Shown piece by piece: positions 25,919 to 31,022 of a stretch of DNA of 42,179 nucleotides (positions within the stretch are counted from its first letter, which is position 1; every line of letters starts with the position of its first letter). The position numbers and the translations under genes were made by a program. The notes below the pieces were generated by a model. That model searched no databases and had not been told where the DNA came from. It saw nothing but the letters and a program-made list of their open reading frames with translations. The DNA comes from Sedimentisphaerales bacterium (GTDB lineage: Bacteria; Planctomycetota; Phycisphaerae; Sedimentisphaerales; Anaerohalosphaeraceae). Location: positions 1 to 42,179 of the forward strand of contig JANQGW010000159.1 of the NCBI GenBank assembly GCA_028282905.1. The letters are read 5' to 3'.

Positions 25919-26368
25919 TCACGTCTCCACGTCATGCCTGAGTACATATTCAATCCTCGCATTCAAATCATTCTGTTTATAACAATATCGCTTATCATAC
26001 CCCTTTGTCCAGATTTTTCCTTCGATGCCCATTTTTCGCAACACGTAAGTCGCCGCCCGTTTATAACGATGGGCCGCCGATTCAATCGTATCACCGGTTC
26101 TTCCGAGAATCAGATGAATATGGTTGTACTGAACCGTTAAAGCATAAATACGCTGATCAACCCTGCTTGCTTCTTGGCAAATTCCATTTTTAACAACAAA
26201 TCGTTGATTATCTGACAAAAAGACAGGCTTTCTTTTAAGAGCATTGTAATTGGAGGTGTTCAAGCGGGGATTGGCATGCAGCGTTTTCCCATCTTTGACA
26301 TATCCCCTTTCATCGCCCTGTAACCATGTGCCATACGTTGTCCATGTCAACATGTATGCAATCATCAT
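25919..26368 (-). CDS. REP-associated tyrosine transposase (RAYT, Y1/HUH family)
   Basis: A 149-residue protein. MLTWTTYGTWLQGDERGYV is the usual N-terminus of RAYT proteins. YNHIHLIL gives the HUH motif (His83-Ile-His85) that binds the catalytic metal. The tyrosine in HRYKRAATYVL (Tyr102 or Tyr108) is the candidate nucleophile, and WTKGYDKRYC with NARIEYVLRHD follows as in the family. Y1 enzymes nick single-stranded DNA at hairpins; RAYTs are thought to move REP sequences rather than themselves. It looks intact and its stop abuts REP R3. It sits between the pectate lyase and glycosyltransferase genes without breaking either. Confidence 0.88.
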   Translation of the reverse strand: MMIAYMLTWTTYGTWLQGDERGYVKDGKTLHANPRLNTSNYNALKRKPVFLSDNQRFVVKNGICQEASRVDQRIYALTVQYNHIHLILGRTGDTIESAAHRYKRAATYVLRKMGIEGKIWTKGYDKRYCYKQNDLNARIEYVLRHDVET

Positions 26369-26392
26369 GCTCTCACTTCTGCTTGTGTTGGA

Positions 26393-26424
26393 ATAACCCC
26401 CCGCAACGAGTTGCGGGGGCTAAA
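26393..26424 (-). repeat. REP hairpin copy R4, upstream boundary of the transposase
   Basis: CCCCCGCAAC (26398-26407) and GTTGCGGGGG (26410-26419) pair perfectly around GA. On the minus strand it reads TTTAGCCCCCGCAAC..., so it is inverted relative to R3. It ends 2 bases before the stop codon of the glycosyltransferase gene. Confidence 0.9.
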
Positions 26425-26426
26425 CT

Positions 26427-27491
26427 TTAGTACCTCACATGCGTTTTTTCCTCTTCAAGTCGAAATATCTCGGCATACACCTTTTCATACGCCGCCACCA
26501 TGGTTGGAACCGAAAATTTTTCCTCAACATGCCGCCGACAGGCCATCCGGTCTATCGTCTCTATCTTTTTGACTGCTTCGACAGCTTCAGCAACATTGGT
26601 CACCAGAAAGCCCGTCTTACCGTCAGCGATCACTTCCCGGCACGAGCCGCGGTCGTAGGCGATTACCGGCACGCCCGCACCGTTGGCCTCGGCCATCACC
26701 AGACCGAACCGTTCCGGCAGTTCATTCAAATGCAGCAATGCAAACGCCTCTTTAAACAATGCATCCCGCTCGACCGGCCCAACCGGCCCAATATAGGATA
26801 TCTGATCACCGTCAATGTGCGGCTTGACTTTTGCGTTAAAATACCCCTCATCCTGAATAATCCCGGCAATCACCAACCTTCTCCGCGCCTGCTTCACCGT
26901 CTCACAGGCAAGATGCACCCCCTTGTCCGGGTGAATACGGCCGAGAAACACGAGTTTATCGCCTGCTTTTTCACCTACCGTCAGATTCGACAAGTCGATG
27001 CCATTATACACCGTCGCCATGTACGGAAGCTCCGGATCACGGTCTGAATCACTAATCGACGTGTAATACGAATCATGCTTATACTTGTGATACACCCGCC
27101 GGATATTGTCGGATGAAAACCCGTGAATCGTCGTCAGCATCGGCGTATGAATCAGCCGCGAATACGTCAGCGGCAGAAAGTCATAATTATTGTGAATCAA
27201 ATCGAACTGGCCCGCTCGCTCCATGACTTCGGAAATCTGTAAACACTCCACGACTTTCGCCTCCTGCGTCGGGTCTTCTTCATAGCCCCGCTCTATCACT
27301 GCGTGAAGTTTGGCTTGTGTAATCGAATCAGCCGTGGCAAACAGCGTCACATCCCAGCCTCGCTCAACCAACCCCTCAGCAATATTGCTCGCCACCGTCT
27401 CCCACGCCCCATACTGCCTCGGCGGCGTCCGCCACGCCACCGGCGACAACACCGCAATCTTCTTCGATTTCCGCAGCTGCTCTAAATCCAT
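26427..27491 (-). CDS. Glycosyltransferase family 4
   Basis: A 354-residue GT-B enzyme. The N-terminal domain begins KIAVLSPVAWRTPPRQYGAWE, followed by LFATADS and DLIHNNYDFLPL. The C-terminal domain has VYNGIDLS, the nucleotide-sugar region KLVFLGRIHPDKGVHLA, and the retaining-GT Glu-x7-Glu motif ERFGLVMAE, then GVPVIAYDRGSCREVI. GT4 enzymes transfer hexoses, often mannose or glucose, from nucleotide sugars with retention of configuration. Its neighbourhood with GH130 suggests mannose metabolism. I prefer the ATG at 27491, which has GAAGGG 7 bases upstream; in-frame ATGs up to 27536 are also possible. It is divergent from the retron. Confidence 0.88.
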   Translation of the reverse strand: MDLEQLRKSKKIAVLSPVAWRTPPRQYGAWETVASNIAEGLVERGWDVTLFATADSITQAKLHAVIERGYEEDPTQEAKVVECLQISEVMERAGQFDLIHNNYDFLPLTYSRLIHTPMLTTIHGFSSDNIRRVYHKYKHDSYYTSISDSDRDPELPYMATVYNGIDLSNLTVGEKAGDKLVFLGRIHPDKGVHLACETVKQARRRLVIAGIIQDEGYFNAKVKPHIDGDQISYIGPVGPVERDALFKEAFALLHLNELPERFGLVMAEANGAGVPVIAYDRGSCREVIADGKTGFLVTNVAEAVEAVKKIETIDRMACRRHVEEKFSVPTMVAAYEKVYAEIFRLEEEKTHVRY

Positions 27492-27571
27492 TGTCTGCCC
27501 TTCCATATAATTCATCAACATTGACAACCCCATCATAAATGAAGCGAATCAAAAGTAAACTCTTTTTTTGC

Positions 27572-27600
27572 TTGACGACATACGAGGACTCATTTACCCT
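27572..27600 (+). promoter_or_regulatory. Possible promoter of the retron transcript
   Basis: TTGACG (27572-27577) is followed after 17 bases by TACCCT (27595-27600). A better -10 match, GATAAT, lies at 27601-27606 but with a 23-base spacer. With the first pair, transcription would begin at about 27606-27608, exactly at the start of the proposed RNA. Confidence 0.35.
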
Positions 27601-27605
27601 GATAA

Positions 27606-27712
27606 TGCCTTGGTGATGCTCAAATGCAGAGCATAGGCTGATGTTTCGTCAGCCGCGTCAAAATATTCCTATTGAAGAATGGGTGCAAAGGATCGCATCC
27701 TTTGGCAAGGCA
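27606..27712 (+). ncRNA. Candidate retron msr-msd RNA
   Basis: The sequence between the divergent glycosyltransferase and the reverse transcriptase folds by eye as a retron RNA. The ends TGCCTTG (27606-27612) and CAAGGCA (27706-27712) pair perfectly and could be the a1/a2 repeats. Inside are two msr-like stem-loops: ATGCTC/GAGCAT (27616-27634, 7-base loop) and GGCTGA/TCAGCC (27636-27654, loop TGTTTCG). Then comes a 31-base linker and a long hairpin CAAAGGAT-CGC-ATCCTTTG (27686-27704), which would be the msd stem. A guanosine at 27613 or 27615, just inside a1, is a candidate branching residue. Alternative pairings exist, for example TTGACG (27572-27577) with CGTCAA (27656-27661). The assignment is an inference from structure and from its position before a retron-type reverse transcriptase. 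Confidence 0.5.
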
Positions 27713-27714
27713 CA

Positions 27715-27741
27715 GGGCACAGCACACCGCTGTGCCCTTTT
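27715..27741 (+). terminator. Strong hairpin between the candidate msr-msd and the reverse transcriptase
   Basis: GGGCACAGC (27715-27723) and GCTGTGCCC (27729-27737) form a perfect 9-base GC-rich stem with loop ACACC, followed by TTTT. It looks like a short-tract intrinsic terminator that would trim or attenuate the RNA upstream of the reverse transcriptase gene. It could alternatively be part of the msd. Confidence 0.55.
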
Positions 27742-27764
27742 ACTCAAAACAAAAAGGCGGAATC

Positions 27765-28805
27765 ATGGAACAGTTGGGCTTAATTCTTGTTGTTGTGCTG
27801 TTGATAATCATCTTGTCAAGCGTATTCAAATCGTTGGCAAAGCCTCGTCCGCCAAAACGCCGCCTGCCCAACTTGACTCCCCCCGAAAACGGACGCACCG
27901 CAGAAGTACTGGCCAGACGCTTAGAATGCGACCTTGATATGCTCGTTGCAATCCCGATCAACTACCAGAAATTCGCCATCGAAAAACGCTCCGGCGGACA
28001 TCGTTATATTCAGGCCCCTGATAAAACTCTGAAGAAAATCCAGCGAACCATTTTAAAACGCCTGCTCAATAAATTACCCGTCCATCCGGCGGCCACGGGA
28101 TTTGAAAAAGGCCATTCCATCGTCTCGAATGCTTTTCCGCATGTCAGCGCCGACATTATCCTGCGAATGGATATCAAGTCTTTCTTTACCTCTACCACAG
28201 CCGACCGCCTGCGCGGCTATCTCTACGGCATCGGCTGGGACCAGGAATCGACGGATATTCTGGTTCGCCTTTGTACACACGAAGATGCATTACCACAAGG
28301 CGCCCCCACAAGCCCACATTTAAGCAATCTCATAAATTATGAATTGGACAGTCGCCTGAGCGGCTGGGCCGAAACAATCGGCGCAGTCTATACGCGGTAC
28401 GCCGACGACATGACCTTTTCATTTCACAACATGAATATCGCATCGTCGATTAAAAGAACTGCTCAAAACCCTAAAACACTCGAAAGAGTCTCCTGTACCT
28501 TCCCAAGCAGCCAATGGGTTTCTTATACAAGATATTTAGTTAGAAACATCCTGGCTGAATACGGGTATAAACTGCACACAAAGAAAAAACTGAGTATCCG
28601 GCGCCGACACCAGCAGCAAAAGGTCACCGGCTTAGTCGTTAATGAACACGTTGCCCTGCCCCGCAAAACACGCCGCTGGCTAAGAGCCGTTCAGCACCGT
28701 CTTGAAAATGGCAAAACCGCCACCCTAACCCCGGACCAATTCGCCGGCTGGCAAGCCCTCCAAAATATGATCGATACCCAGCAAGAATCACTGACAAAAG
28801 AATAA
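27765..28805 (+). CDS. Retron-type reverse transcriptase with N-terminal membrane anchor
   Basis: A 346-residue RNA-directed DNA polymerase. Visible motifs in order: KRSGGHRYIQAPD (RT1 region), NAFPH (122-126), matching the retron-specific NAxxH, MDIKSFF with the first catalytic Asp (136), LPQGAPTSPHLSNL (RT4), the catalytic YADD (212-215) in TRYADDMTFSF, and VTG (287-289), the second retron hallmark, in VTGLVVNEHVALPRKTRRWLRAV. It therefore belongs with retron rather than group II intron or DGR enzymes. Unusually, residues 4-24 form a single hydrophobic membrane segment followed by a basic-proline stretch (KPRPPKRRLP), which would tether the enzyme to the membrane. The ATG at 27765 was chosen because it starts this segment and has GGCGG upstream. 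No separate effector gene is co-oriented; retrons normally pair the RT with a toxin-like effector in phage defence. Confidence 0.88.
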   Translation: MEQLGLILVVVLLIIILSSVFKSLAKPRPPKRRLPNLTPPENGRTAEVLARRLECDLDMLVAIPINYQKFAIEKRSGGHRYIQAPDKTLKKIQRTILKRLLNKLPVHPAATGFEKGHSIVSNAFPHVSADIILRMDIKSFFTSTTADRLRGYLYGIGWDQESTDILVRLCTHEDALPQGAPTSPHLSNLINYELDSRLSGWAETIGAVYTRYADDMTFSFHNMNIASSIKRTAQNPKTLERVSCTFPSSQWVSYTRYLVRNILAEYGYKLHTKKKLSIRRRHQQQKVTGLVVNEHVALPRKTRRWLRAVQHRLENGKTATLTPDQFAGWQALQNMIDTQQESLTKE

Positions 28806-28868
28806 ATACACACCATTCTGTCGGTTGCCGCTTCAGAATACGCTTACCGTCATTCCAATCGCACTCTT

Positions 28869-28927
28869 GTCATTCCGAGCGCAGCCGAGGAATCTATTCA
28901 AACAGCCATCGCCGAAGGCGATTCTAT
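28869..28927 (+). repeat. Dispersed repeat, family C copy 1
   Basis: GTCATTCCGAGCGCAGCCGA then GGAATCTATTCAAACA is followed by a hairpin ATCGCC-GAA-GGCGAT. The same head occurs at 40969 and 41573 with different hairpins. A partial extra head (GTCATTCCAATCGC) precedes it at about 28849. It overlaps the 3' end of the membrane protein gene. Confidence 0.85.
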
Positions 28928-29344
28928 TGTTTGCTTATTCAACATCCGGCTGGACAACAGAATTCCCAATCCAATCATCAGACAAAACAAAGTATCAACA
29001 GCAAACGGCAGCACAGGCAATTTCAACAATAATCCCCACACCAGCAAAATGCAGCCTTCGCCAATCAAAAATATCCAGGCCATCGGCAGTATTGACCTGT
29101 ATTTAACGGGATTGACCGCCAGAAAGAAAAAGAACAGCCCAATAAAAGTATTCGCCCCAGATTGCATGCGAAGCCAGTAATTCAGCATCGGATCGGCAGG
29201 GAGTTTCCCCGCTCCCAGCCCTTCCAGTTGCTCAGCAACCGCCGGCCACGGCATCACCACACCAAATATGGAAATAAAACAGCCAAAACCACCGCAAACC
29301 AACAACAGCCGCAAAATCACCAGAGCCTTCTTTTCTTCCTTCAT
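28898..29344 (-). CDS. Hypothetical four-helix membrane protein
   Basis: A 148-residue protein with four hydrophobic segments (ILRLLLVCGGFGCFISIFGVV, GLFFFFLAV, AWIFLIGEGCILLVWGLLL and LFCLMIGLGILL). No family is recognised with confidence. The ATG at 29344 has AGGA 5 bases upstream, and another ATG six codons earlier lacks a site. Its last ~9 residues (IESPSAMAV) are encoded by dispersed repeat C1, so the repeat has supplied the stop codon. It is convergent with the retron reverse transcriptase and probably unrelated to it. Confidence 0.65.
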   Translation of the reverse strand: MKEEKKALVILRLLLVCGGFGCFISIFGVVMPWPAVAEQLEGLGAGKLPADPMLNYWLRMQSGANTFIGLFFFFLAVNPVKYRSILPMAWIFLIGEGCILLVWGLLLKLPVLPFAVDTLFCLMIGLGILLSSRMLNKQTIESPSAMAV

Positions 29345-29372
29345 GCTCTTCCTGCCCTTCATGGTTATATCA

Positions 29373-29443
29373 AAATTCGTGTCTATCCGTGTCCATTCGT
29401 GGTTCTATTTGTTAAATCCGTGAAATCTGCGTAATCTGCGGTT
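29373..29443 (+). repeat. Short-period intergenic repeat, family D copy 3
   Basis: ATTCGTGTCT-ATCCGTGTCC-ATTCGTGGTTC is followed by AATCCGTGA-AATCTGCGT-AATCTGCGGTTCC. The two modules are in the reverse order to copy 2. It lies 4 bases beyond the stop of the minus-strand sulfatase maturase gene. Confidence 0.85.
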
Positions 29444-29447
29444 CCAA

Positions 29448-30575
29448 CTAAACCGGCTCCTGCCCAGCCCGTATATTCTGCGCAATCGCCCGCAGCCGCG
29501 GCAACGCATGATCAAAAAACATTTTATACCCTTCACAAAAATAACTCGGCACCTTATGTATCCCCGTCAGCATTGCCCGGTCCTTCGGACAACCGCCCCG
29601 GCAAATATCCAGATGCCGACACACCAGGCACTTGTGATCAATCTGTGTTTTCTTGCGGGCAAATTCACGTTTCACCTGACTGGCCGCCAACTGCTCTATC
29701 GGCACCTCCATAATATTGCCCAGTTTCGTCTCGCCTGTGACATAAAAGTCGCAACAAAAAGCATCGCCCGTATGCTCAACCACTATATAGTCATTGCATC
29801 TGCGGGCAAAGGTGCATTCCGTATGTGGCCCGCCCAGCAGGAAATTCAGCACACTGTCAAACAGCCGCACGCTCAAGTTACGAACACCATAATCCAGCCA
29901 CCGGTCAAAGATTCGGCTCATAAACCGCCCATATTCCTCCGGCGTAATACTGAACGGCGCCGCAGCGTGCGGGTCGTCAACCGATTTCTCCACACACGGC
30001 ACAAATTGCAGATACCCGACATCCAGTCCTGTAAAAAAGTCGAACAATTCATCCGGATGCTGCACATTGATATTGTTCAGCAGCACAAGGATATTAAACT
30101 CCGCCCCATGATCCCGGCAATTCTCAATTCCCGCCATCACCCGGTCAAATGTTCCCTTGCCCGCCCGGTCAACACGATAATGGTCGTGATAGGCCTTTGG
30201 CCCGTCCAGGCTGATACCCGTCAAAAACTTGTATTCAGCCAGAAACTTCGCCCATTCGGCGTCAATCAGAATCCCGTTGGTCTGCAATGCGTTCGTCACC
30301 ACTTGGCCTGACTCACCATACTGTGACTGAAGCTCGACCAGCCGCTTATAAAAGTCCAGCCCCATCAGCGTCGGCTCGCCCCCCTGCCAGGCAAAGCTGT
30401 TCTGCTCAAACCGTAAACCCAGATAGCTCTTAACCAAGTGTTCCTGTACCGCATCACTCATTCGATGGGATTTTCCCCCGAAAAGCTCCGCTTTACAGGC
30501 ATAAAAACAATACTGGCACGCAATATTACAGTCCGGCCCCGCCGGCTTAATCAACAATGTAAACGGTCTGGCCAT
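29448..30575 (-). CDS. Anaerobic sulfatase-maturating radical SAM enzyme
   Basis: A 375-residue radical SAM/SPASM protein. FTLLIKPAGPDCNIACQYCFYACK carries the CxxxCxxC cluster (Cys16, Cys20, Cys23) that binds the SAM-cleaving 4Fe-4S. FAWQGGEPTLMGLDFY and GISLDGPKAYHDHYRVD match anSME, and the C-terminal cysteines (CNDYIVVEHTGDAFCCDFYV ... CLVCRHLDICRGGCPKDR) bind the two auxiliary clusters. These enzymes oxidise a Cys or Ser in sulfatases to formylglycine, needed to degrade sulfated polysaccharides. No sulfatase gene is in the window, so it probably serves sulfatases encoded elsewhere. It is a single minus-strand gene followed by repeat D3. Confidence 0.92.
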   Translation of the reverse strand: MARPFTLLIKPAGPDCNIACQYCFYACKAELFGGKSHRMSDAVQEHLVKSYLGLRFEQNSFAWQGGEPTLMGLDFYKRLVELQSQYGESGQVVTNALQTNGILIDAEWAKFLAEYKFLTGISLDGPKAYHDHYRVDRAGKGTFDRVMAGIENCRDHGAEFNILVLLNNINVQHPDELFDFFTGLDVGYLQFVPCVEKSVDDPHAAAPFSITPEEYGRFMSRIFDRWLDYGVRNLSVRLFDSVLNFLLGGPHTECTFARRCNDYIVVEHTGDAFCCDFYVTGETKLGNIMEVPIEQLAASQVKREFARKKTQIDHKCLVCRHLDICRGGCPKDRAMLTGIHKVPSYFCEGYKMFFDHALPRLRAIAQNIRAGQEPV

Positions 30576-30759
30576 AATCCCTCGCTGTCAAATTTCCAAA
30601 AAAGACAATTCGACGCCATTGTACCCCAACCGCCCACCGATTACAACGACAAGCCGTTTTTAGACCGGATCAACACAGAGCTTGGACAAAAACAGGTGAA
30701 TAAACCCCAAAACTCACAAAAATTAAATGAATTACCCTGTTTTTACTTGAAATCTGGCG

Positions 30760-30765
30760 TATAAT
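30760..30765 (+). promoter_or_regulatory. -10 box of the tRNA-Lys promoter
   Basis: A perfect TATAAT lies 26 bases before the tRNA 5' end. The -35 region (around CTGTTT, 17-18 bases upstream) is weak. The rest of the 216-base gap upstream shows no gene. Confidence 0.5.
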
Positions 30766-30791
30766 CATTAGATTATGTGACTTCTTTGGTC

Positions 30792-30864
30792 GGAGGTGTA
30801 GCTCAATTGGTAGAGCAACGCCCTTTTAAGGCGTAGGTTCTGAGTTCGAGTCTCAGCACCTTCA
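30792..30864 (+). tRNA. tRNA-Lys(UUU)
   Basis: A 73-base cloverleaf. Acceptor GGAGGTG pairs with CACCTTC (one G-U pair), followed by discriminator A. The D arm is GCTC-AATTGGTA-GAGC. The anticodon arm ACGCC-CTTTTAA-GGCGT has anticodon TTT, and the T arm is CTGAG-TTCGAGT-CTCAG. CCA is not encoded. Confidence 0.95.
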
Positions 30865-30870
30865 TTGGGA

Positions 30871-30903
30871 TTTTGGGTTAGAAACACGGTTTCTGGCCCA
30901 AAA
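30871..30903 (+). terminator. Long hairpin just after tRNA-Lys
   Basis: TTTTGGGTTAGAAA (30871-30884) pairs over 14 positions, including two G-U pairs, with TTTCTGGCCCAAAA (30890-30903) around CACGG. It begins 6 bases after the tRNA. It has no T tract, so it may be an end-processing or termination hairpin. The remaining bases to 31022 show nothing clear. Confidence 0.4.
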
Positions 30904-31022
30904 CTCCCGACTCTGTAAATCCTTTTCCCCCTCGAACTGTCCATCAAAATCCGCAGAAATCCGCCCATGGCGCCGATTTTGTCAATACGGGCGGCAACAC
31001 AGATTTCGGCTTATCTGCTCCG

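Larger units (their letters stand above)
25887..26424 (-). mobile_element. REP-RAYT unit: transposase bracketed by inverted REP hairpins
   Basis: The 450-base transposase gene is enclosed by REP copies R3 (left, direct) and R4 (right, inverted), with almost no other sequence. This is the organisation of a REP-associated tyrosine transposase and its own REPs. Two more, diverged copies (R1, R2) lie up to 2.2 kb away in the same neighbourhood. Confidence 0.8.

Noticed and set aside
22741-27491. A single polysaccharide utilisation operon from GT4 to GH130
   Set aside because: Gaps carry REP hairpins and a transposase, and a ferritin-like gene intervenes; there are no SusC/D-like transport genes. 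The genes are neighbours but not clearly one operon.
27765-28805. RT as a group II intron maturase or diversity-generating retroelement
   Set aside because: No maturase or HNH domain and no template/variable repeat pair is visible. The NAxxH and VTG motifs indicate a retron.
28898-29344. Four-helix membrane protein as the retron effector
   Set aside because: It is on the opposite strand, convergent with the RT, has its own start region, and ends in a dispersed repeat; nothing links it to the retron.
29508-30311. Long open frame antisense to the sulfatase maturase gene
   Set aside because: The opposite strand encodes a clear radical SAM enzyme, and the antisense product has no family features.
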